DNA of 64,000 nt from Hugenholtzia roseola DSM 9546 (GCF_000422585.1 NZ_KE383886.1:100204-164203); one strand, 5' to 3'; positions 18,532 through 25,896 are shown, counted from the stretch's first letter. Translations and numbers: made by a program. The notes: generated by a model from the sequence alone, not told the origin.

Positions 18532-19776
18532 TTATCGTTTGCGGAGTTCCTCTGTGTGAGTAAAGACTTGTAAATCAGGCTTGTACGCCTTTAAGCTATC
18601 TATATTATCTTTTGGTAGATTTTCTTTTTCAATCTTTAGTTGTTCTATAGAAGTATTTTTTGCTAAATCATAAGGTATAAAATTAATGTTGTTTTTTGTT
18701 ATATAAAGTCCACTTAATTTTTTTAAATCTATTATTGAGTTTGGAAATTTATTAAGTTTATTTTTAACTAACCAAAAAGTAATAAGATTAGTCATACTTG
18801 AAAGATTTTTAGGTAAATCTGTGATTTGATTATTACTAATATCCACTATTCTTAATCTTCGCAGTTGTCCAAAACTTTCAGGCAGATTTGAGAGCTTATT
18901 GTTCGCCAACGTTAGATAGCTAAGGTTTTCTAAATTGCCAAAATTAGAGGGTAATTTATTTAAGTTGTTGCTTATCAGATTGATATGCAGTAGATTTTTA
19001 CACTCCCCAATGGACTCTGGAAGGCTTGTTATCCTTGTTCGAACAATCTCAAGGTACTCTAATTTTTTCAGTTTACCGAAATTTTGAGGTAATTTTGTCA
19101 ATGCTTGAGCTTCTCTTATATTGAGATAAAGTAGGTTCTCTAAATCGCAAAATTCTTCGGGCAGGTTTGAGAATTTCGTATGATGAAAGGAAAGAACTTC
19201 TACCGACTTGAGAAGACTGATATTTGAAGGAATATGAGTAATACTACAAGCTACAATATCAATAGAAGTTAGTTTTGATAGTTTTGATAATTTTTCAATA
19301 TCTTTAGAAAAATCTTTAAATATAATATTTTTAATAAAAATTTTCTTTAAGTTTTTAAGTTCAACTATTTCGTCTGGAATAGAGGTGAGGTTTCTTTCTT
19401 TTAATCCTATACATAGCTCTTCTATTTCTAAAGGGTTTTGCAACGCCACTGCCAAAGAAGGGGCGGACTTTGTTGTATCTATAGGAGGCGTATTAAGATT
19501 GATTCCTTTTTCCCTTGCTTCCCAAGCAAGTGGATTTATAAGTAATTTGTTTTTATCTACGAGCATATAGTTATGATAATTTTCATTATGGGTAACCCAA
19601 GGAAGTTTACTTTCAAATAAGGGCAAAAGCAAGTCGTTTGCATCTAAGCTGTCGCGCACTCGATTTTTAGAAAACTCTTGCGGAGATGAGTTTTGCGTTT
19701 CTTTGTTGGAGTAGGTCTGTATTAAAAAACTACTTATAGAAAGTAGTAGTATAAAAATAAATAATATTTTTTTCAT
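18532..19776 (-). CDS. Secreted leucine-rich-repeat protein
   Basis: A 414-residue exported protein: signal peptide at 1-22 (MKKILFIFILLLSISSFLI), a linker of about 100 residues, then roughly eleven leucine-rich repeats of 22-23 residues from about residue 115 to 395 (LTSIPDEIVELKNLKK, LTKLPQNFGKLKKLEYL and similar). The consensus LPxxFGxLxxLxxLxL is the bacterial/plant-like LRR type. A TAnnTTTG box lies at 19834-19841. It lies immediately upstream of the zinc-finger membrane protein and is AT-rich. Confidence 0.75.
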   Translation of the reverse strand: MKKILFIFILLLSISSFLIQTYSNKETQNSSPQEFSKNRVRDSLDANDLLLPLFESKLPWVTHNENYHNYMLVDKNKLLINPLAWEAREKGINLNTPPIDTTKSAPSLAVALQNPLEIEELCIGLKERNLTSIPDEIVELKNLKKIFIKNIIFKDFSKDIEKLSKLSKLTSIDIVACSITHIPSNISLLKSVEVLSFHHTKFSNLPEEFCDLENLLYLNIREAQALTKLPQNFGKLKKLEYLEIVRTRITSLPESIGECKNLLHINLISNNLNKLPSNFGNLENLSYLTLANNKLSNLPESFGQLRRLRIVDISNNQITDLPKNLSSMTNLITFWLVKNKLNKFPNSIIDLKKLSGLYITKNNINFIPYDLAKNTSIEQLKIEKENLPKDNIDSLKAYKPDLQVFTHTEELRKR

Positions 19777-19833
19777 TTTTGTTTATATTTTTTATTGATA
19801 AAATGTAACTTGTCTTAAAGCCTATCGGCACAG

Positions 19834-19841
19834 CAAAGATA
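19834..19841 (-). promoter_or_regulatory. Bacteroidota -7 box for the LRR/zinc-finger pair
   Basis: Minus-strand TATCTTTG matches TAnnTTTG about 58 bases before the LRR start. The two-gene unit reading down to 17558 could be driven from it. Confidence 0.5.
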
Positions 19842-19905
19842 AAAACTTTATCGGAAAGCGGTGAAACTTAGCACAATGATTTTTGGTGTAGATAAAAATA
19901 ATGGC

Positions 19906-19913
19906 TAAATTTG
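19906..19913 (+). promoter_or_regulatory. Possible -7 box for the PIN toxin-antitoxin pair
   Basis: TAAATTTG fits TAnnTTTG. It precedes the ATG at 20008 by about 95 bases and argues against the earlier in-frame start at 19915. Motif only. Confidence 0.35.
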
Positions 19914-20007
19914 GGTGCTGCAACCCCTTTCACTCATTTTTTCGTATAAGGCAGCAGGAGGCAATGCCCCACTTTTGAATTTATTTGAAAAAAACATAAA
20001 TAAAAAA

Positions 20008-20364
20008 ATGATGAAAGCAATTATCTTACAATCTGAAAATGAAGCCGACCTAAGCCTATTAGTGGCTTTGGCAAACCGTCTGGGGGTTTCTTGTCAGGTC
20101 TTTGTGCCTGAAGAGCAGGCGCAATCTGCCCCTTCGCCCCATTTGGAAGCAGATACCTATAATTCCGACGCACTCTTTGAAGGGCTTGGATTAGATGAAG
20201 AAATAACGCCCATTACCTTCGAAGAGTTTTGCCGCGAACCACTTTCCCTCGATACAACGCCAAATGCAACCAATATCTCGGAAGTTTTGAAGCAAGTAGG
20301 AGGTGCTTGGGAAGATGATGACGAGGAAACTTTGGAACAATTACTAAATCAACTTACACCTTAA
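20008..20364 (+). CDS. Small acidic protein, probable antitoxin of the PIN toxin
   Basis: A 118-residue acidic protein (MMKAIILQSENEADLSLLVAL) with no DNA-binding fold I can recognise. Its first 50 residues could form a short alpha/beta unit; the C-terminus is strongly acidic (WEDDDEETLEQLLNQL). It ends 10 bases before a PIN-domain gene, the usual layout of an antitoxin-toxin pair. Many Bacteroidota and cyanobacterial VapC-like toxins have such short partners. The antitoxin role is inferred from position only. Confidence 0.55.
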   Translation: MMKAIILQSENEADLSLLVALANRLGVSCQVFVPEEQAQSAPSPHLEADTYNSDALFEGLGLDEEITPITFEEFCREPLSLDTTPNATNISEVLKQVGGAWEDDDEETLEQLLNQLTP

Positions 20365-20374
20365 TTTATATAGC

Positions 20375-20833
20375 ATGCAGTTTATTTTAGATACAAATGT
20401 TGTTATCTTAGCTATAAAAAATAGTGCATTTAGTCGCTATTTTGATGAAACGTATCTCCATGACTCCACTAAGACTTTTTATCTAAGTGTTGTGAGCGTG
20501 GGTGAGATAGCCTCTATTGCACGTCAGAATAAGTGGGGCAGCCAAAAACTTAAAGATTTAAGTTTGTTTTTAAATAAGATGATTATACTTTCGCTTGACA
20601 AACGTACCTACGTTGATGCCTACGCCTTTGTAGAAACGTATAGTCAGGGAAAGCTCGAAGGGCTGCCCTTGCCTGCGGGTCTGACTCCGCGCAATATGGG
20701 TAAAAACGATTTGTGGATTGCCGCCTTTGCCAAAGTATTAGGCGCGACCCTTATCACGACGGATAAAGATTTTAACCATTTACAACCCCATATTATTTCG
20801 GTAGATTACATAGAGGTACAAAATTTTAAGTAA
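20375..20833 (+). CDS. PIN-domain ribonuclease toxin (VapC-like)
   Basis: A 152-residue PIN-domain protein. Acidic residues of the metal site are visible: FILDTNVVI (D6), VVSVGEIASIA (E around 48), KNDLWIAAFAKVLGATLITTDKDF (D near 112 and D near 131). VapC-family toxins cleave tRNA or rRNA when released from the antitoxin. It follows the small acidic gene by 10 bases. A longer insert (about residues 65-105) distinguishes it from compact VapC. Confidence 0.85.
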   Translation: MQFILDTNVVILAIKNSAFSRYFDETYLHDSTKTFYLSVVSVGEIASIARQNKWGSQKLKDLSLFLNKMIILSLDKRTYVDAYAFVETYSQGKLEGLPLPAGLTPRNMGKNDLWIAAFAKVLGATLITTDKDFNHLQPHIISVDYIEVQNFK

Positions 20834-20964
20834 AAATAAACAAAAAATAAAAAGTAAGTATCAAATAGTTTGCCTTGCCTCAATTTGGCAAAATCCCTTG
20901 AAAGGCTTATTTTTGTGGTGCTACAATTTGGTAGCGATTTGAGTACGATATAATCGCCATTCCC

Positions 20965-21732
20965 TTGAAAGTAAAAGTTCAACTTTTGGGTACAGGAACT
21001 TCGCAAGGCGTTCCCGTCATTACTTGCGACTGTGCCGTCTGCCGCTCTTCCGATAGACGCGACAACCGCCTGCGTGCTTCGCTTTGGGTAGAAGTAGCAG
21101 GGCAATCTTGGGTCATCGATACGGGTCCCGATTTTAGGGCGCAAATGTTGCGCTTAGGGGCAAAGCGTTTAGATGCCGTTCTTTTTACGCATCAGCACAA
21201 AGACCATACAGCAGGTTTAGATGATGTTCGCGCCTTTAATTTTCGTCAGAAAAAAGATATGCCACTTTATGGTCGTGTCGAGGTTTTAAACCAAATAAAG
21301 GAAGAGTTTGCTTATATTTTTGCCGCCGTCAAATACCCCGGTATTCCGCAGGTAGAGCTGCACACCATTGAAAACAAGCCCTTTGAGATAGGCGGCATCG
21401 AGGTAATTCCCATCGAGGTCATGCACCATAATTTGCCCGTTTTTGGGTTTCGTATTGGCGATTTTACCTACATTACTGATGCCAACAGAATTTCGCCACA
21501 CGAATTAGAAAAGATACGTGGCACAAAGGTCTTAATCATCAACGCCTTGAAACAAGAAACGCATATTTCGCACTTTTCCCTCGAAGAAGCCTTAGCCGTT
21601 ATCGCCGATTTGAAGCCCGAATGTGCTTATATCACACACATAAGCCATCAAATGGGTTTGCATGCCGAAGTGGAAAAGACGCTACCGCCACAGGTCTTTT
21701 TAGCGTATGATGGTTTGTCTTTTGAGGTATGA
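20965..21732 (+). CDS. Metallo-beta-lactamase-fold phosphodiesterase (PhnP-like)
   Basis: A 255-residue protein starting at a TTG (MKVKVQLLGTGTSQGVPVI). The metal-binding motif FTHQHKDHTAGLDDVR gives the HxHxDH pattern, and later His residues (VMHHNLPVFGF, AYITHISHQMG) complete the two-metal site. Two Cys motifs near residue 22-28 (CDCAVC) resemble the structural zinc knuckle of PhnP. PhnP cleaves cyclic ribose phosphates; similar Bacteroidota proteins are annotated only as MBL-fold hydrolases, so the substrate is uncertain. Confidence 0.85.
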   Translation: MKVKVQLLGTGTSQGVPVITCDCAVCRSSDRRDNRLRASLWVEVAGQSWVIDTGPDFRAQMLRLGAKRLDAVLFTHQHKDHTAGLDDVRAFNFRQKKDMPLYGRVEVLNQIKEEFAYIFAAVKYPGIPQVELHTIENKPFEIGGIEVIPIEVMHHNLPVFGFRIGDFTYITDANRISPHELEKIRGTKVLIINALKQETHISHFSLEEALAVIADLKPECAYITHISHQMGLHAEVEKTLPPQVFLAYDGLSFEV

Positions 21733-21736
21733 TTTA

Positions 21737-23110
21737 TTACTTTTCCTGATACAATACCCATCTCCATAGGTCTTTGTAGCCAATTTTTTTGCCATAAGAC
21801 AAAATGCCAATCCTATAAATTCTTGCCGCTACCCAGACCATTACAAAAAAAGAAAGCACCAGAACTGTCATAGAAAGTCCAAGCTCCCAAGCCGCTACGC
21901 CAAAGGGTATGCGCACCAGCATGACGATGGGCGAAGTAAAGGGTATCATAGAAGCCCAAAAAGCCAAACTGCTTTCGGGGTCATTTACCACAGCACTCGC
22001 AATGAGAAAACCTGCAATGAGCGGCAGGGTAATAGGCAGGGTCAGATGTTGATTGTCTGATTCGTTGTCTAAAAGCGCACCTATCGCCGCTGAAAGTGCC
22101 GCATAGAAAAGGTAGCCGAAAAGGAAGAAAAAGAAAAACGAAGGCAGAATAAGAAGCCAATCCAAACTGCGAATCCCCGCCTGCACTTCAAGAAGGGCAT
22201 TTAAGTTGGGGTCGGCAAGGCTACCATTGAGGCTTTCGGTGGGAAAGTTGTCTGTTTTCTCTATCGCGCTAAGGCTTTCTAAATGGCTACCGCCTTTTGC
22301 ACCGATAAAAAGCCCAAGTGCAGTAAAAACCCCCATGCCGAGCAACACCCAAAGCACGAACTTTGAGAGGGCAACGGCTGCAATACCCATAATCTTGCCC
22401 ATCATAAGTTCGAAGGGCTTGACCGAAGCTATCAAAACTTCGATGATACGGTTGGTCTTTTCTTCGGAAACAGCCTTCATGACCATTGTACCGAAAAGAA
22501 AGATAAAGAAGTAAATCAGCAGCGCACCGCCATAGCCCAATCCCATCGCAAAGGCAGAGGAAGTCTGTTTTTCTTCCTGCGCAAGGGCTTGTGTCGTTAG
22601 GCTAACCTTCGTCTGCACTTCTGCCAGCACCTTACTATCAATGCCCAAACGCGAAAGGCGCAGGGTTTCGATATGATTTGCCAATTTTCGCTCTATCTTT
22701 TTCTGTAAAACCAAAGGGACGGTTTTTTCAGCGATTAAGCGAATTTGGGTCGGATTTTCTAAGTGAAGGTCAGGCGGAATGATTAAAATAGCGTCATAGT
22801 CGGTTTGTTTGCTCAAATAGAGGCTATCGAGAAAAGGTTCTATTTTCAAATTTTGTGCGTCGGGTGCAAATTCGAAAACAATCGCTTCTTCGGCATCGAA
22901 GGCGGTGAAAGCGTCCGAAAATTTGCCTGTTTGGTCTAAAACATAAACGCGCCTTTCGCTTTCTATCAAATAGTCTATCAGAATTGGAATCAGCCCCATG
23001 CCTACCAAAAGCAAAGGCATGAGCAACGCCGTAACCCAAAAAGAGAGTTTGCGCACCCGTACAAGGTACTCACGCCAAAAAATCAGGCGTATCTGACGAA
23101 AAGAAGCCAT
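21737..23110 (-). CDS. ABC-2 type transporter permease (NatB-like)
   Basis: A 457-residue inner-membrane permease. It has an N-terminal membrane helix (FWVTALLMPLLLVGMGLIPIL), a large extracytoplasmic domain of about 150 residues (40-190), then five to six membrane segments in the C-terminal half, with the EEKTNRIIEVLIASVKPFELMMGK motif typical of ABC-2 permeases. The Na+ exporter NatB and similar proteins share this layout. No ATPase gene of the ABC type lies beside it, so its partner must be elsewhere. Substrate unknown. Confidence 0.85.
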   Translation of the reverse strand: MASFRQIRLIFWREYLVRVRKLSFWVTALLMPLLLVGMGLIPILIDYLIESERRVYVLDQTGKFSDAFTAFDAEEAIVFEFAPDAQNLKIEPFLDSLYLSKQTDYDAILIIPPDLHLENPTQIRLIAEKTVPLVLQKKIERKLANHIETLRLSRLGIDSKVLAEVQTKVSLTTQALAQEEKQTSSAFAMGLGYGGALLIYFFIFLFGTMVMKAVSEEKTNRIIEVLIASVKPFELMMGKIMGIAAVALSKFVLWVLLGMGVFTALGLFIGAKGGSHLESLSAIEKTDNFPTESLNGSLADPNLNALLEVQAGIRSLDWLLILPSFFFFFLFGYLFYAALSAAIGALLDNESDNQHLTLPITLPLIAGFLIASAVVNDPESSLAFWASMIPFTSPIVMLVRIPFGVAAWELGLSMTVLVLSFFVMVWVAARIYRIGILSYGKKIGYKDLWRWVLYQEK

Positions 23111-23197
23111 AAAGAATGGAATAGGGTAGGATTTTCTAATGCAGTGCCGCTCTAAAAGCGTTCCCTATTGGTAGATATTGGTAGGGAAAAGTTACTG

Positions 23198-23248
23198 CCT
23201 TGTCCGAATTTTGATTGAAATAGCGTGTTTTTTCAAACCAAAAACAGG
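23198..23248. repeat. Dispersed ~55-bp repeat, copy 1 (partial)
   Basis: The segment CTTGTCCGAATTTTGATTGA and what follows (GATTGAAATAG, then a TTTTTTCAAACCAAAAACAGG end) resembles the copies at 52050-52122 and 56896-56964. This copy is the most diverged. Confidence 0.55.
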
Positions 23249-23269
23249 CACAACGCAATTTTTGTACTT

Positions 23270-23301
23270 GATTTGAGCAGGAAGAGGATTTGAGCAGGAA
23301 G
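23270..23301. repeat. Short tandem duplication
   Basis: GATTTGAGCAGGAAG is repeated head-to-tail with a 17-bp period just upstream of the end of the moxR gene. It is probably a simple replication slip. Confidence 0.6.
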
Positions 23302-23325
23302 CACCCAAAAGAACGGCAATTTTGC

Positions 23326-24291
23326 CTACCAAAGTTTTTCTATGATTTGTTTGGCGGAAAGATTTTCGGCTTCTGCTTTAAAATTGCGTACAATGCGATG
23401 CCCCAAAACGGCTACCGAAACCGCCTTTACATCTTCAATATCAGGCGAATATTTGCCATGAAGCAGGGCATGGCATTTTGCACCCAAGATAAGATACTGC
23501 GAGGCACGAGGTCCCGCTCCCCAATCTAAATAATCATTCGTCAGGGCGGTAGCCAGCGGCTTATTAGGGCGCGTCTTATGTACCAAGCGGACGGCGTATT
23601 CCATGACATTATCCGCCACAGGCACGCGGCGAATCAAATCCTGAAAATAGAGAATTTCCTCGCCATTGATAATCTTATCGAGGCTTACTTTTTTATCCGA
23701 AGTCGTATTTTTTACTACGCTTAATTCTTCTTCAAAAGAGGGATAATCGAGATAGACACTAAACATAAAACGGTCTAACTGCGCTTCGGGTAGCGGATAT
23801 GTCCCTTCCTGCTCGATGGGGTTTTGAGTCGCTAACACAAAAAAAGGCAATGGCAGCGGATACCTCACCCCTGCCACAGTAACGGCATATTCTTGCATCG
23901 ACTCCAAAAGTGCCGCCTGCGTTTTGGGCGGAGTACGGTTGATTTCGTCGGCTAAAATGATATTAGAAAAAATCGCGCCTTTCACAAAACGTAAATTTCG
24001 GTCTTTGTCCAATGTTTCCGCACCTAAGATGTCGGAAGGCATCAGGTCGGGGGTGAATTGGATACGGTTGAATTGTAGGTCTAAAACCTGTGAAAGCGTG
24101 CTAATGAGCAAGGTCTTTGCCAAGCCCGGCACCCCAATCAGCAAACAATGTCCGCGCGAAAAGATGGCAGTCAGGAGCAGACGCACCGTTTCGTCTTGTC
24201 CGATAATAACCTTACCGACTTCACTTTTTAAAGTCTTGTATTTTTGATGAAGGGCATCAGCCGCTTCTACGTCGGAAGCATAAGCAATCAT
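23326..24291 (-). CDS. MoxR-family AAA+ ATPase
   Basis: A 321-residue AAA+ ATPase. Walker A is seen as GVPGLAKTLL, Walker B as ILADEINRTPPKTQAALLESMQE, and sensor 1 as VLATQNPIEQEGTYPLPEAQLDRFMF. MoxR proteins act as chaperones that mature metal-containing or envelope complexes and are usually followed by DUF58 and VWA genes; none of these is adjacent here, so its partner is unclear. The ATG at 24291 (MIAYASDVEAAD) is preferred over the hydrophobic upstream extension to 24345. Length matches the family. Confidence 0.9.
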   Translation of the reverse strand: MIAYASDVEAADALHQKYKTLKSEVGKVIIGQDETVRLLLTAIFSRGHCLLIGVPGLAKTLLISTLSQVLDLQFNRIQFTPDLMPSDILGAETLDKDRNLRFVKGAIFSNIILADEINRTPPKTQAALLESMQEYAVTVAGVRYPLPLPFFVLATQNPIEQEGTYPLPEAQLDRFMFSVYLDYPSFEEELSVVKNTTSDKKVSLDKIINGEEILYFQDLIRRVPVADNVMEYAVRLVHKTRPNKPLATALTNDYLDWGAGPRASQYLILGAKCHALLHGKYSPDIEDVKAVSVAVLGHRIVRNFKAEAENLSAKQIIEKLW

Positions 24292-24473
24292 AGTAGCCAA
24301 AAGAAAGAAAGTAAAAGAGAGAAAGGAGTCTGAAAATCGAAACAAATAAAAGCGAAACTACACAATTTTAAAGAAAACGCCAAATAACCCGCCCTAAGAT
24401 GCCAACTTTAACAAACTTTATCGCTTTCGAACCTACCCAAACCTTCTGACGCGCCTTTTCTACGCCCTTTTCG

Positions 24474-24512
24474 AAAAAAAAATGGACGGCTACCTAACCT
24501 ATGTAGCCGCCC
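24474..24512 (-). terminator. Intrinsic terminator of the tRNA-like cassette
   Basis: On the minus strand GGGCGGCTAC (24512-24503) pairs with GTAGCCGTCC (24493-24484) over 10 bp including one G-T pair, followed by nine T residues. It begins one base after the 3' end of the tRNA-Leu, so it closes the unit that starts with the hypothetical gene at 25664. Confidence 0.85.
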
Positions 24513-24513
24513 G

Positions 24514-24598
24514 TAGTTTCAGCAGGACTCGAACCTGCAAAAGCATAACGCTTACCGAATCCTGAGTTCGGAGCCTTTTCCAATTTGGCTATGAAACT
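24514..24598 (-). tRNA. tRNA-Leu (anticodon CAG)
   Basis: On the minus strand an 85-base tRNA can be folded fully: acceptor AGTTTCA / TGAAACT, T8-A9, D-arm GCC...GGC with the loop AAATTGGAAAA, anticodon stem CCGAA / TTCGG with loop CTCAGGA (anticodon CAG, decoding CUG), a long variable arm (AAGC / GCTT) and a T-arm GCAGG-TTCGAGT-CCTGC. The discriminator is A, as expected for leucine. No CCA is encoded. The AAATTGGNAAAGGC D-arm resembles phage T4-type tRNA-Leu more than typical host tRNA-Leu. It lies 6 bases downstream of the tRNA-like RNA. Confidence 0.85.
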
Positions 24599-24604
24599 GT
24601 TTTT

Positions 24605-24795
24605 AATCGAACTGGAAAAGATACCAAAGCCCTCTTTTTACTTCAGATACCCTTGCTCTGCCACTGAGCTACGCCCCTATGTTTGTTTTTTTAAGATAAG
24701 TGCCTGATTCAAAAGGCTTTACAAATCTTGTAGAGGCGGGTGGATTCGAACCACCGCACTTAGGCAAGTAGCGGACTTTTCCTTTCCAAACGATT
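24605..24795 (-). ncRNA. Circularly permuted tRNA-like RNA (Y RNA/YrlA-like candidate)
   Basis: On the minus strand the first half ends in a T-arm (GGTGG-TTCGAAT-CCACC, 24755-24739) and acceptor strand CGCCTCT plus A (24738-24731). After a 52-base spacer the second half begins with AGGGGCG (24678-24672), which pairs with that acceptor strand over 7 bp (one G-T), followed by T8-A9 and a D-arm GCTC-AGTGGCA-GAGC. The halves are therefore in permuted order. Where an anticodon stem would be, the flanks pair: AATCG / CGATT, TGGAAAGG / CTTTTCCA and AAAGTCC / GGGCTTT, about 20 bp in all. There is no tag reading frame, so it is not a permuted tmRNA. Bacterial YrlA RNAs are known tRNA mimics; this may be a relative. 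Confidence 0.7.
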
Positions 24796-24911
24796 CTCAA
24801 GCTAAAACTACAGAGCGAAACGCTAAGACTAAGCGGCTTTTTTTCTTATGAAGAAAGAGAGCCAATTTTGAAACTAAACTTAAATCTGACGCTATCTCTG
24901 TGTTTTTTCTT

Positions 24912-25664
24912 TTATTTGAACATATCTTTTTGGATATAATCAAAGATTTTTTTCCCTAAGTAGGTCTTGACTACTTCTACGTTGTTTGCCTTGGCGCGTG
25001 CCACTTTTACGGCTTCTAAGAGTTTTTCGATGCGCCTGACCATCTCATTTTTTTGCGCCACGCTCACTTTTCCCGAAAAGTAGGTAGTTTCATATTTGCC
25101 CACTTGAAAGTCTAAGTTGAGGAGTTCGGTTTGGGCAGGGTGCTTGTCGGTAGCCTCGTATTTTACGATAACTTTTGGGCGTTTGACGCTGCGAAACTTG
25201 ACTTCTTCGTCGGTCTTGAAGATATTGCGTTGGTTGTCAAAATGCCATTTTCGGGTAGAGTCCAAAATAGGAATGGCTTGGTAGAGGTCTAAGATGCGAT
25301 TGAGCTGTGCTTCTAAGGCTAAAAGCGTAGTGGCGGAAAAAGTGCCAAAATGGGTGTCTTCCACGATAAGCTCTGCCTTTGCAGTGTTCGAAGCATTGGT
25401 TTCTTCCTTCGAAACGGTTGCATCGAGGGCGGCGACAATATTTTGCTGCACCTCTTCGAGCTGCTGCTTAACGGTCTTGACTAATTCCTTGCTTTCGTCG
25501 GGTATTTGTTCGGCTTCTTCTTCCAAAGAAACGTACTTTTTTATCATGCCATCGAAGTAGGGGTCATTTTTCAAAAAGGTCTTTTTGGCTTCGCCTACTG
25601 ATTCGTTTGCCTTATTTTTGCGGTCTTGCTCTATGGCGAGCAATTCGTGTAACTTATTTGCCAT
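24912..25664 (-). CDS. Conserved-looking hypothetical protein upstream of the tRNA-like RNA
   Basis: A 250-residue soluble protein with no signal peptide or membrane segment; I cannot assign a function. The N-terminal third is charged and helical (LLAIEQDRKNKANESVGEAK; LVKTVKQQLEEVQQNIVAAL). The middle has HFGTFSATTLLALEAQLNRI and a KWHFDNQRNIFKTDEEVKFR segment with several aromatic and basic residues; the C-terminus is again helical and basic (IEKLLEAVKVARAKANNVEV) and could contact RNA. The permuted tRNA-like RNA begins 117 bases after its stop on the same strand, then tRNA-Leu and a terminator. The gene and RNAs may form one transcript. A role in binding, processing or repair of the RNA is inference. 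Confidence 0.6.
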   Translation of the reverse strand: MANKLHELLAIEQDRKNKANESVGEAKKTFLKNDPYFDGMIKKYVSLEEEAEQIPDESKELVKTVKQQLEEVQQNIVAALDATVSKEETNASNTAKAELIVEDTHFGTFSATTLLALEAQLNRILDLYQAIPILDSTRKWHFDNQRNIFKTDEEVKFRSVKRPKVIVKYEATDKHPAQTELLNLDFQVGKYETTYFSGKVSVAQKNEMVRRIEKLLEAVKVARAKANNVEVVKTYLGKKIFDYIQKDMFK

Positions 25665-25801
25665 TTGAGAAAAAATAAAATGTTGGGTGGAAGGAAATTT
25701 GTGTGCGAGCTAAAAATGCGTCAGACACAGCCCTAACAAGTGGCGGTTTGTTTTTTGTTCCCGCTTTGTTTTTTTTCAGAAAAAAATCATAGAAAAAAGT
25801 C

Positions 25802-25891
25802 GAAAAAAAAATAGCCAGTTCCGACGCATCACTACTTATCCTTGCTGCCTTCCGACTCTGGGGAGGTTCATAGGAGCTGCCGAACTGACTA
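25802..25891 (-). ncRNA. ffs: Signal recognition particle RNA (4.5S)
   Basis: On the minus strand the segment contains the conserved SRP loop region AGTCGGAAGGCAGCAAGGAT preceded by ACCTCCCCAG, enclosed by a terminal stem CAGTTC / GAACTG. A run of T residues (25802-25810) ends it, and a TAnnTTTG box (25897-25904) stands the right distance before the 5' end. The RNA scaffolds Ffh and FtsY in co-translational membrane targeting. Ends are estimated to within a few bases. Confidence 0.88.
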
Positions 25892-25896
25892 CGGTG

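Noticed and set aside
20806..21144. Minus-strand open frame opposite the PhnP-like gene
   Set aside because: Antisense shadow of a well-supported gene.
21737..24291. ABC permease and MoxR ATPase as one transporter
   Set aside because: The ATPase is AAA+ (MoxR), not an ABC ATPase; it lacks the LSGGQ signature, and the genes are separated by 215 bases containing repeats.
24605..24680. Ordinary linear tRNA beginning at the AGGGGCG acceptor
   Set aside because: Downstream there is no anticodon stem, T-arm or 3' acceptor strand; the only matching 3' half lies upstream on the same strand.
24605..24795. Permuted two-piece tmRNA
   Set aside because: The 5' half has a canonical D-arm (GCTC-AGTGGCA-GAGC) rather than the tmRNA pattern, no resume codon or tag frame is present, and the next gene starts 6 bases later.
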